Translations under genes and position numbers: made by a program | Shown: in pieces, positions 6,767 to 13,261 of the stretch | How positions within the stretch are numbered: position 1 is the stretch's first letter | Layout of the letters: every line of letters starts with the position of its first letter | Origin: an uncultured Prevotellaceae bacterium | Lineage (GTDB): Bacteria; Bacteroidota; Bacteroidia; Bacteroidales; Bacteroidaceae | Length of the DNA: 14,472 bases | NCBI GenBank assembly: GCA_902775075.1 | Contig: CACYKX010000065.1 | Coordinates: 1-14,472, forward strand | Direction: 5' to 3' | Notes under the pieces: generated by a model | What the model saw: the letters and a program-made list of their open reading frames with translations, nothing else | Database searches by the model: none | What the model was told of the DNA's origin: nothing

Positions 6767-7777
6767 ATGAACTATAAAAATGTAGTAAACACAGCTTGGA
6801 AGATATCACTATCCATCATACTTGGTGGTGCTATTCTTTATTGGATGTATCGAGATTTCGATTTCCAACAAGTACATCATGTGCTTACAGACGAAATGAA
6901 CTGGACTTGGATGCTGCTCTCCTTTCCTTTCGGAATACTGGCTCAGGCCTTTCGTGGATGGAGATGGAAACAGACTTTGGAACCGGTCGGCGAGAAACCA
7001 AGAAGTTCAGTAAGCGTATACTCGATATTCTTGTCTTACGCAGTTTCGTTGGTCATCCCTAGAGTAGGCGAATTTGCCAGATGCGGTGTGCTGAAAAGAT
7101 GGGATAAGATCTCTTTTCCTAAGGCCATAGGAACGGTTGTCACAGAGCGAGCCATCGATTCCTTATTGATCTTATTGATAGCCGCCCTTACCTTTCTTGC
7201 CCAAATACCTATATTCCTCACCTTTTTCAGAAAGACAGGCACCAGTATAAACTCTATACTTGGTCAATTCACGACAACAGGCTATTTGGTAACAACAATA
7301 TGTGGCATTTCCATACTTATCTTAGTTTGGTATCTGTTACGCAAATTGTCTATATACGATAAGGTAAAAGCTACTATCGGAGGTATCTGGCAAGGAGTTA
7401 TCTCTTTGAAAAACGTAAAGAATATCCCTTTATTCATATTTTTTACTATCGCAATATGGGGAAGTTACTTTTTACATTATTATCTTACATTCTTCTGTTT
7501 CGAGGCTACGAGTCATCTCAGCATGTCGTGTGCCTTGGTTACATTTATCGTAGGAAGTATTGCCGTCGTCGTTCCGACCCCAAACGGAGCCGGTCCTTGG
7601 CATTTTGCGGTAAAGACTATGCTTATCCTTTATGGTATAGGTACCTATGATGCACTATATTTTGTACTCATCGTACATTCGGTTCAAACACTACTCGTTA
7701 TCCTACTTGGCATCTACGCTTGGATAGCTTTGGCGTTGACCGGAAAAAGAAAAGAGACGGATAAAATTCTTAATTAA
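6767..7777 (+). CDS. Flippase-like / LPG synthase transmembrane-domain family protein
   Basis: This is an integral membrane protein of the family covering the membrane domain of lysylphosphatidylglycerol synthase (LPG_synthase_TM, UPF0104, YbhN/AglD-like). It has 336 residues and about eight hydrophobic helices. The conserved loops are visible: FRGWRWKQTL (62-71), IPRVGEFARCGVL (97-109), ERAID (127-131) and VPTPNGAGPWHFAV (269-282). It has no C-terminal aminoacyl-transferase domain, so it is not a complete MprF. Stand-alone members are proposed to move or modify lipids, but the substrate is unknown. The gene is probably co-transcribed with pepD, whose ATG is 12 bases downstream. The start lies almost on the predicted transcription start. 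Confidence 0.85.
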   Translation: MNYKNVVNTAWKISLSIILGGAILYWMYRDFDFQQVHHVLTDEMNWTWMLLSFPFGILAQAFRGWRWKQTLEPVGEKPRSSVSVYSIFLSYAVSLVIPRVGEFARCGVLKRWDKISFPKAIGTVVTERAIDSLLILLIAALTFLAQIPIFLTFFRKTGTSINSILGQFTTTGYLVTTICGISILILVWYLLRKLSIYDKVKATIGGIWQGVISLKNVKNIPLFIFFTIAIWGSYFLHYYLTFFCFEATSHLSMSCALVTFIVGSIAVVVPTPNGAGPWHFAVKTMLILYGIGTYDALYFVLIVHSVQTLLVILLGIYAWIALALTGKRKETDKILN

Positions 7778-7789
7778 AACTATAAAACT

Positions 7790-9244
7790 ATGAGTGAAAT
7801 TGCAAATTTAAAACCAGAAGCCATTTGGCGCAACTTTGATGCATTAACACAAGTTCCTCGCCCTTCTGGACACGTAGAGAAGGTACAGCAATTCTTGCTC
7901 GACTTTGCCAAGAAGGCTGGCGTCGAGGCTTTTCAGGATCCTGCTGGAAATATTGTTATGCGCAAACCTGCTACACCAGGCATGGAGAACAGAAAGACTG
8001 TATTGATGCAGGCTCATATGGATATGGTTCCGCAAAAAGCTCCAGACAGCAAACACAATTTTGAAACCGACCCTATCGAGACTCACATTGAAGACGGATG
8101 GGTATATGCAAACCATACCACACTAGGAAGTGATGACGGTATCGGCGTCGCTACCATTATGGGTGTCATGGAAAGCAAAGACTTGAAGCATGGCCCATTG
8201 GAGGCTTTGATCACTCGTGATGAGGAGACTGGTATGTATGGTGCCAACGACCTTCCGGAGGGTGAATTGAATAGCGATATTCTTTTGAACCTTGATTCAG
8301 AAACATGGGGTAAATTTGTTATCGGTTCTGCCGGTGGTATTGATGTTACAGCAAATCTAGAATATAAAGAGGTAGAGAACGATCAGGAAACTGCCGTTAA
8401 GGTGACCTTGAAGGGTCTACGTGGTGGTCACTCTGGTCTTGAGATCAACGAGGGTCGTGCCAACGCTAACAAAGAGATGGTTCGCTTGGTAAGAAAAGCC
8501 ATCGCTGAATGTAACGCAAGACTTGCTAGTTGGCAGGGTGGAAACATGCGCAACGCAATACCTTTCAAGGCTGAAGTTGTTTTGGCATTACCAAAAGCAG
8601 AAGTTGAGCACTTAGAGAAGTTGGTTAAGGAGCAGAAAGCACTCATCGAGGATGAATTCAAGACCATCGAGAACAACGTAGAGTTCTTTACAGAAAATGT
8701 AGAGGCACCAAAGAATTTGGTTCCAGAAGAAATCCAAGACAACCTCATCGATGCTATCTATGCTTGTCATAATGGTGTCTTAAGAATGATTCCTGTATAT
8801 CCTGACGTTGTAGAGACTTCTAGCAACCTTGCCATCATCAACATCAATGATGGCAAAGCTAGCTTCAAGATTCTTGCTCGTAGTTCTCGCGAGGACATGA
8901 AGGAATATATCGCTACTCAACTAGAGAGTTGCTTCAGCATGGCTGGCATGAAGACAGAACTAAGTGGCTCATACGGTGGCTGGGATCCAAATCCAGACAG
9001 CGAGATCCTTGGTTTGTTGAAGAAGGTATACAAAGAGCAAAACAATCAGGAAGCTATCGTTCAGGTAGACCACGCCGGTCTCGAATGTTCTGTAATCTTG
9101 GGCAAATATCCTAACCTTGATGTTGTTTCTCTTGGCCCAACTCTCCGTAGTCCACATACAGCAAGTGAACGCTTTGAGATTGCTACAGCAGAACCTTTCT
9201 GGAAACTCATGACACAGGTTCTCGAAGAGATTCCAGAGAAGTAA
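7790..9244 (+). CDS. pepD: Aminoacyl-histidine dipeptidase (M20C metallopeptidase PepD)
   Basis: This cytosolic dizinc dipeptidase cleaves Xaa-His and other dipeptides (beta-alanyl-histidine dipeptidase, also called peptidase D). The 484-residue protein has the M20C layout: a catalytic domain split by a lid/dimerisation domain (about 185-385). Metal and catalytic residues read by eye are His76 and Asp78 in QAHMDMV, Asp115 in LGSDDGIGVA, Glu145 and Glu146 in RDEETGMYGA, Asp169 in LNLDSE, and His456 in SPHTASERFEI. They keep the spacing of E. coli PepD, shifted by four or five residues. The length matches the family (about 485). It is the second gene of a two-gene unit, with an AT-rich leader before the ATG, and ends in a strong hairpin terminator. 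Confidence 0.95.
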   Translation: MSEIANLKPEAIWRNFDALTQVPRPSGHVEKVQQFLLDFAKKAGVEAFQDPAGNIVMRKPATPGMENRKTVLMQAHMDMVPQKAPDSKHNFETDPIETHIEDGWVYANHTTLGSDDGIGVATIMGVMESKDLKHGPLEALITRDEETGMYGANDLPEGELNSDILLNLDSETWGKFVIGSAGGIDVTANLEYKEVENDQETAVKVTLKGLRGGHSGLEINEGRANANKEMVRLVRKAIAECNARLASWQGGNMRNAIPFKAEVVLALPKAEVEHLEKLVKEQKALIEDEFKTIENNVEFFTENVEAPKNLVPEEIQDNLIDAIYACHNGVLRMIPVYPDVVETSSNLAIININDGKASFKILARSSREDMKEYIATQLESCFSMAGMKTELSGSYGGWDPNPDSEILGLLKKVYKEQNNQEAIVQVDHAGLECSVILGKYPNLDVVSLGPTLRSPHTASERFEIATAEPFWKLMTQVLEEIPEK

Positions 9245-9270
9245 AGGATCAATAAATATCTAATTATATT

Positions 9271-9322
9271 TTAAGGCATAGCGATGATACACTTGTATCG
9301 TTGCTATGCCTTAACTTATTTT
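9271..9322 (+). terminator. Terminator of pepD
   Basis: A 20-bp stem (9271-9290 with 9295-9314) has two G-U pairs and a 4-base ACTT loop, and is followed by CTTATTTT. The 3' arm and tail are only moderately T-rich, but the stem is the longest in the window. Confidence 0.78.
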
Positions 9323-9344
9323 CCTACTCACCTTATATACAAAT

Positions 9345-9414
9345 CTTTCGACATCGAAAGAACTTCAGTTTCTTTTCGGGATTCATTCGGAATTCGTTCG
9401 AGATCATCCCGAAA
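9345..9414. repeat. Two inverted repeats upstream of the corA promoter
   Basis: CTTTCGA-CA-TCGAAAG (9345-9360) is a near-perfect palindrome. TTTCGGGAT (9374-9382) and ATCCCGAAA (9406-9414) form a 9-bp perfect inverted repeat around a 23-base interior. Neither is followed by a T-run on either strand, so they are not obvious terminators. They could be operator sites or a degenerate dispersed repeat. Confidence 0.4.
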
Positions 9415-9444
9415 TAAAAACACAAAAAACTCCATATTCTGTAC

Positions 9445-9473
9445 TTGCTTATCGATTTTTTGTTGTATCTTTG
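9445..9473 (+). promoter_or_regulatory. Promoter of the corA leader
   Basis: TTG (9445-9447), an 18-base spacer and TATCTTTG (9466-9473) form a good Bacteroidota promoter. The predicted TSS is near 9480, giving a leader of about 120 bases before the corA ATG. Confidence 0.68.
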
Positions 9474-9502
9474 CAAACGGAAAAATCAATTTATTAATTC
9501 AA

Positions 9503-9538
9503 ATGGACGATTATCACGCGGAAGATAACAATTTATAA
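9503..9538 (+). CDS. Putative corA leader peptide (11-codon uORF)
   Basis: The ATG at 9503 starts an 11-codon ORF, MDDYHAEDNNL, ending in TAA at 9536-9538, about 23 bases after the predicted TSS. It is acidic (four of eleven residues, with DD directly after Met and ED at 7-8) and in a different frame from corA. Its stop lies two bases before the first arm of the leader hairpin, where a terminating ribosome would block that arm. The frame is open further upstream, but that part crosses the pepD terminator and the corA promoter and would not be on the leader RNA. Translation is not proven, and no clear Shine-Dalgarno site is present, which is common in this phylum. Confidence 0.45.
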   Translation: MDDYHAEDNNL

Positions 9539-9540
9539 GC

Positions 9541-9597
9541 GTGAGGATTCTGCAGATTGCTAATCCTCACACTTGTTTAATTCATGGAGATTAGCAA
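9541..9597 (+). promoter_or_regulatory. corA leader with two mutually exclusive stems
   Basis: Stem A pairs GTGAGGATT (9541-9549) with AATCCTCAC (9562-9570), nine perfect pairs with a 12-base loop. Stem B pairs TTGCTAATC (9557-9565) with GATTAGCAA (9589-9597), nine perfect pairs. A bulged version of stem B also takes in GAG at 9587-9589, part of the GGAG ribosome-binding site (9586-9589). Bases 9562-9565 belong to both stems, so only one can form. Stem B masks the region directly before the corA ATG (9600); stem A leaves it open. Stem A is followed by ACTTGTTTAA, a poor U tract, so translational rather than transcriptional control is the better guess. The pairings are read directly from sequence; the regulatory role is inferred. 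Confidence 0.55.
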
Positions 9598-9599
9598 CA

Positions 9600-10526
9600 A
9601 TGAGAACATTTTGGAACATTGAGAACAACCTGAAGGCTATCAACGAATGGCAGCCAAATTGCTGGATTCAAGTAACATGTCCTACCGACGAAGATCAGCA
9701 ATTGCTTGAACAAGAGTATAACATTCCAGACTACTTTCTTTCAGATATCAGCGATACCGATGAGCGTGCGCGTTATGAATATGATGATGGTTGGATGCTC
9801 ATCATCCTTCGTATCCCATACGTCAAAGAAATACGTTCTCGCACACCTTATACTACTGTACCTTTGGGCATCATCCATAAAAGAGACGTCACCATCACCG
9901 TATGCTATTACGAAACGAACATGATGATCGACTTTGTTAGTTTCCAGCAAAAGAGAGGTGTCGGTTTCACAGATTATGTCGATTTAATCTTCCGTCTGTT
10001 CCTATCATCTGCAGTATGGTATCTGAAAAGACTGAAACAAATCAATTCTTTGATAGAAAAGGCAAAAAGAAATCTTGACCAAGGAGTAAACAACGAAAGC
10101 CTTATTGGCTTGAGCCGTCTACAAGATTCCCTAACCTATTTTATCACCTCTATTCGTGGAAACGAAAACCTACTTCAGAAATTGAAATTCAAATTACAGG
10201 TGGACGAATTGGATGCTGACCTGATTGAGGATGTCAACATCGAGATGTCGCAGGCCCGCGAAACCACAAATATCTATTCGGATATCTTGGAATCTACAAT
10301 GGACACCTATTCCAGTATCATCAACAACAATATGAATACCACGATGCGTACCCTGACCTCTGTCAGTATCATCATGATGTTCCCAACGCTTATCGCCTCA
10401 CTCTTTGGTATGAACTTGATCAATGGAATGGAAGCAAGTCCTTTCGGATTCATCATCGCCATCGTAATTTCTGTAATTGTATCAGGACTTTCATGGTGGA
10501 TTCTGCGCTATAAGAGACTACTATAA
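9600..10526 (+). CDS. corA: CorA-family magnesium/cobalt transport protein
   Basis: CorA-family proteins are inner-membrane homopentameric Mg2+ channels (Co2+ and Ni2+ also pass), gated by Mg2+ bound to the cytoplasmic domain. This 308-residue protein has a long N-terminal alpha/beta domain (about 1-130), a long stalk helix (about 135-250), then TM1 (about 251-270) ending in the signature GMN (270-272), a short periplasmic loop and TM2 (281-302) with a basic C terminus. I chose the ATG at 9600, which has GGAG ten bases upstream, over an in-frame TTG at 9573 that lies beside the leader hairpin. The loop after GMN is NGMEAS rather than the MPEL loop of enteric CorA, so cation preference is uncertain. 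Control by the leader is inferred. Confidence 0.92.
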   Translation: MRTFWNIENNLKAINEWQPNCWIQVTCPTDEDQQLLEQEYNIPDYFLSDISDTDERARYEYDDGWMLIILRIPYVKEIRSRTPYTTVPLGIIHKRDVTITVCYYETNMMIDFVSFQQKRGVGFTDYVDLIFRLFLSSAVWYLKRLKQINSLIEKAKRNLDQGVNNESLIGLSRLQDSLTYFITSIRGNENLLQKLKFKLQVDELDADLIEDVNIEMSQARETTNIYSDILESTMDTYSSIINNNMNTTMRTLTSVSIIMMFPTLIASLFGMNLINGMEASPFGFIIAIVISVIVSGLSWWILRYKRLL

Positions 10527-10564
10527 AGAAAATATCGAAAAAAAACATCGAAAATTAGGAATTT

Positions 10565-10606
10565 ACAATTATTTTATTTAAGTTTGCAACTTAATTAAGT
10601 AATTGT
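10565..10606. repeat. Nested inverted repeats over the DUF349 gene promoter
   Basis: The inner arms TTAAGTT (10578-10584) and AACTTAA (10588-10594) flank TGC. The outer arms ACAATTA (10565-10571) and TAATTGT (10600-10606) surround them. The inner repeat overlaps the -7 box, a plausible operator position, though in such AT-rich DNA chance symmetry is possible. Confidence 0.4.
10579..10586 (+). promoter_or_regulatory. -7 box of the DUF349 gene promoter
   Basis: TAAGTTTG matches TAnnTTTG, giving a leader of about 65 bases before the ATG at 10659. I see no -33 box at the usual distance. No terminator separates corA from this unit, so readthrough from corA is possible. Confidence 0.5.
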
Positions 10607-10658
10607 GGCTTAGCCTTATAGCAAGCCTTGAAACCCGAATCATAAACTAAAAAGTGAC

Positions 10659-12458
10659 ATGATGGACTCTCAAGAGAATGCCCTGAATCAGGGAAACTTA
10701 GAAAAAGAGCAGAAGGTGGAAACATCTACTGCTCAGGTAGAAGACGCAGCAAAGAAAGTATACACAACCAAAAAAGAAATATTGGAACGTGTAACTGAAA
10801 TTGCACGTAGTGAAGACCGTCCACAAAAGGATGAAATTGACCACTTGAAGACCCTCTTCTACAAACTACATTTTGCAGAACGTGAAAACCAAATGAAAGA
10901 ATTCCTCGACAATGGTGGAAAGGCTGAGAATTTCCAGATTCTGCCTGATGAAGACGAGGAAGTCTTTAAGGCCGAGATGCAAATCATCAAGGAGAAGAGA
11001 GCTAAGATTTTCCTTGAGCAGGAAGAATTGAAACAAAAGAATCTAGAAAGAAAACTAGAAATCATTGAGAAGATAAAGGCTATGGCTACTTCTCCTGAAG
11101 AGGCCAACAAATCATACCAAGATTTCAAAGCTCTACAACAGGAATGGAAAGAGATCAAAACCGTTCCTGCTGAGAAAGCAAGTGAATTGTGGAGAAATTA
11201 TCAGCTATACGTTGAGCAATTCTACGATCTACTGAATCTGAACAGAGAAGCTCGCGAATATGATTTCAAGAAGAATCTGGAAATCAAAACTAAACTTTGT
11301 GAGGCTGCTGAGAAGTTAAGTGAAGAGGAGGATATCATCAGCGCATTCCATCAGTTGCAGGAACTTCATCAGCAATATCGTGAGACCGGTCCCGTAGCTA
11401 AAGAACTCCGAGAAAGTATCTGGGTAAGATTTAAAGCTGCAAGTACTGTTATCAACAAGAAGCATCAGCAGCATTTCGAGAAATTGCGTGCTGAAGAGGA
11501 AGAAAACCTCACTAAGAAGACTGCTCTCTGCGAAAAAGTAGAGGCTATCGCCAAAGAAGAAAACAAAGGTGCTGCTGATTGGGAATGACATACCAAAGAG
11601 ATCATCGCTATCCAAGCTGACTGGAAAAAGATCGGTTTTGCACCTCAGAAGATGAACGTAAAGATCTTCGAACGCTTCCGCGCAACTTGTGACGACTTCT
11701 TCGGAAGAAAAGCAGAGTTCTTCAAGGAACTGAAAAATAAGTTTGCTGAAAATGCAGAAAAGAAGAAAGCGTTGGTAGAGAAAGCCCAAGCTCTAACAGA
11801 CTCAACAGACTGGAAATCTGCTAGTGACAAGTTTATTGCTATGCAGAAAGAATGGAAAACCATTGGTATGGTACCTAAGAAATTAGGCGATCAACTATGG
11901 AATGACTTTATGACTGCATGTAATCATTTCTTTGAGGCTAGAAATGCTGCTAACGCTGGTGCAAAGAGTGCTGAGCATGAGAACCTTGACAAGAAAAAGA
12001 ATATCATCGCACAACTTCAGCAACTCGTTGATCAAACAGACGAAGGTTTACAAGAGAAGGTTCAAAAACTTGTAGAAGAATACAACAGCATTGGCCATGT
12101 TCCATATAAAGAAAAGGACAATATCTATAAGGAGTATCATAGTATCCTTGACAAGCTTTATAAAGATCTACATATCAATATCGCACGCAAGCGTCTTGAC
12201 AACTTCAAGAGCAACCTTAAAAACGTTGCGCGCAAGGGTGAGGATGCACTTGATAACGAACGCGCTAAACTCATGCATCGCTACGAGGCCTTGAAAGGCG
12301 AGATTAACACATATGAAAACAATCTCGGATTCCTTAATGCGTCAAGCAAAAAAGGAAATAGCTTAATAGACGAAATGAATCGAAAAGTTGAAAAACTTAG
12401 AGATGATTTAAAACTGGTAAGAGAAAAAATCAAAGCTATCGACGCAGAGAATAAATAA
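10659..12458 (+). pseudogene. DUF349 repeat protein gene interrupted by one in-frame UGA
   Basis: Read through one stop, this is a single 600-codon frame encoding a highly charged, helical cytoplasmic protein with about five DUF349 repeats. Their cores look like QQEWKEIKTVP (160-170), LHQQYRETGPV (236-246), QADWKKIGFAPQ, QKEWKTIGMVP and VEEYNSIGHVP, each followed by a W/Y-F helix. The molecular function of DUF349 proteins is not firmly known. Codon 310 (11586-11588) is TGA, inside the third repeat. The frame resumes with no indel and full repeat similarity, so this is a point nonsense change, a sequencing error or readthrough. Aligned to repeat 4, the TGA falls opposite a Ser (WKSASDK). The base after it is C, a context known to be leaky. 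If translation stops, a 309-residue protein keeping only repeats 1-2 results. The start could be 10659 or the adjacent ATG at 10662. Confidence 0.75.
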
Positions 12459-12466
12459 TCAATAAG

Positions 12467-12508
12467 AACGCCCTCTATTCGTTATAGAATAGAGGGCGTT
12501 TTACATTT
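12467..12508 (+). terminator. Terminator of the DUF349 gene
   Basis: The arms AACGCCCTCTATTC (12467-12480) and GAATAGAGGGCGTT (12487-12500) form a perfect 14-bp stem with a 6-base loop, followed by TTACATTT. Confidence 0.88.
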
Positions 12509-12568
12509 ATAACACCTAAAAGACACCCCTCTATCATTAACAATTATAATTGTCTAAAAGTAAGGGCG

Positions 12569-12598
12569 AAAAAAAAGCATCTTACATTGTAAGATGCT
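12569..12598 (-). terminator. Terminator of the tRNA-Gln gene
   Basis: On the minus strand, AGCATCTTAC and GTAAGATGCT (12598-12589 and 12585-12576) form a 10-bp stem with a 3-base loop. It runs into eight consecutive T (12576-12569), starting a few bases after the tRNA 3' end. Confidence 0.88.
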
Positions 12599-12603
12599 CT
12601 ATG

Positions 12604-12674
12604 TTGGGATACCCGGACTCGAACCAGGAATGACAGGACCAGAATCTGTAGTGTTACCATTACACCATATCCCA
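12604..12674 (-). tRNA. tRNA-Gln (anticodon CTG)
   Basis: The 71-base cloverleaf folds cleanly. It has a 7-bp acceptor stem TGGGATA/TATCCCA, a D arm GTGT-AATGGTA-ACAC, an anticodon arm with loop TTCTGGT (CTG at 12642-12640), a 4-base variable loop CATT, and a T arm CCTGG-TTCGAGT-CCGGG. The weak U1-A72 pair and the CUG anticodon match glutamine tRNAs. The last anticodon-stem pair (31-39) is an A/C mismatch. CCA is not encoded (the genome reads A then CAT), so CCA must be added after transcription. The tRNA decodes CAG codons. It stands alone between its own promoter and terminator. Confidence 0.93.
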
Positions 12675-12708
12675 TTGTTGTTACAGGTTGTTTCCCTGAT
12701 TGCGAGTG

Positions 12709-12738
12709 CAAAGGTACTGTTTTTTTTCGAACCACCAA
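12709..12738 (-). promoter_or_regulatory. Promoter of tRNA-Gln
   Basis: The minus strand has a TTG -33 box (12736-12738), a 19-base spacer and a TACCTTTG -7 box (12709-12716). The predicted TSS is about 28 bases before the mature 5' end. Confidence 0.75.
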
Positions 12739-12797
12739 AACTTTTTGGAAGAAATTTCTAAAAAAAATCAAAAATCTCCGATTTTAGAAGGCTTTTC

Positions 12798-12828
12798 TTT
12801 GCATTTTACATAATTTACACTACCTTTG
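12798..12828 (+). promoter_or_regulatory. Promoter of rsfS-ftsH
   Basis: TTTG (12798-12801), a 19-base spacer and TACCTTTG (12821-12828) give a full-consensus promoter, 44 bases before the rsfS ATG. Confidence 0.72.
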
Positions 12829-12872
12829 TCCTCACATATACATTATTATATATAATTGAAATTATCATTTGA

Positions 12873-13229
12873 ATGAAAGAAGCAAAAGAATTAGTTAAGA
12901 CTATAACAGAAGGTATACAAGAGAAAAAGGGATCAGGCATAGTTATTGTTGATTTAACACATATAGACGGTGCTATTGCCAAATATTTTGTTATTTGCCA
13001 AGGGGGCTCCCCTACCCAAGTTGAAGCTATCGCAGAATCCGTTTCTGAATTTGCTAGAAAAGAAGGAGAAAAACCAGTCAGCGTTGTAGGACTCGAAACA
13101 GATCAATGGGTCGCTATGGACTATGTAGATGTACTCGTCCATATCTTCCTCCCGGAAGCTAGAGAATTCTACGATTTGGAAAATCTTTGGGAGGATGCTA
13201 AACTAACCCGTATTCCAGACGAATACTAA
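12873..13229 (+). CDS. rsfS: Ribosomal silencing factor RsfS (Iojap/YbeB family)
   Basis: RsfS binds ribosomal protein uL14 on the 50S subunit and blocks 30S joining, lowering translation when nutrients are short. The 118-residue protein has the normal family length. It shows the conserved DLTHIDGAIAKYFVICQG block (27-44), SPTQVEAIAESV (46-57) and GLETDQWVAMDYVDVLVHIF (73-92) ending in the REFYDLENLW segment (97-106). It heads a short operon, with the ftsH ATG 32 bases after its stop and no terminator between them. Pairing of rsfS with ftsH is common in Bacteroidota. Confidence 0.95.
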   Translation: MKEAKELVKTITEGIQEKKGSGIVIVDLTHIDGAIAKYFVICQGGSPTQVEAIAESVSEFARKEGEKPVSVVGLETDQWVAMDYVDVLVHIFLPEAREFYDLENLWEDAKLTRIPDEY

Positions 13230-13261
13230 TAGCGATTTTACATTTATAACTGATAAGAATC

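Noticed and set aside
9284..9538. An 84-codon plus-strand frame ending in the corA leader peptide
   Set aside because: Its first part runs through the pepD terminator stem, the inverted repeats and the corA promoter. Only the last 11 codons lie on the predicted leader RNA.
9573..9575. TTG start for corA, nine codons upstream
   Set aside because: It lies directly after the leader hairpin. The ATG at 9600 has GGAG at a suitable distance and gives the normal CorA N terminus.
9541..9580. Leader stem A as an ordinary intrinsic terminator
   Set aside because: The tail ACTTGTTTAA is a poor U tract, and the 12-base loop and moderate GC content make efficient termination unlikely, though partial attenuation is not excluded.
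11586..11640. Selenocysteine insertion at the in-frame UGA
   Set aside because: Downstream I find only a 4-bp TCCA/TGGA hairpin, too weak for a bacterial SECIS. DUF349 proteins are not redox enzymes, and the aligned repeat position is not a cysteine.
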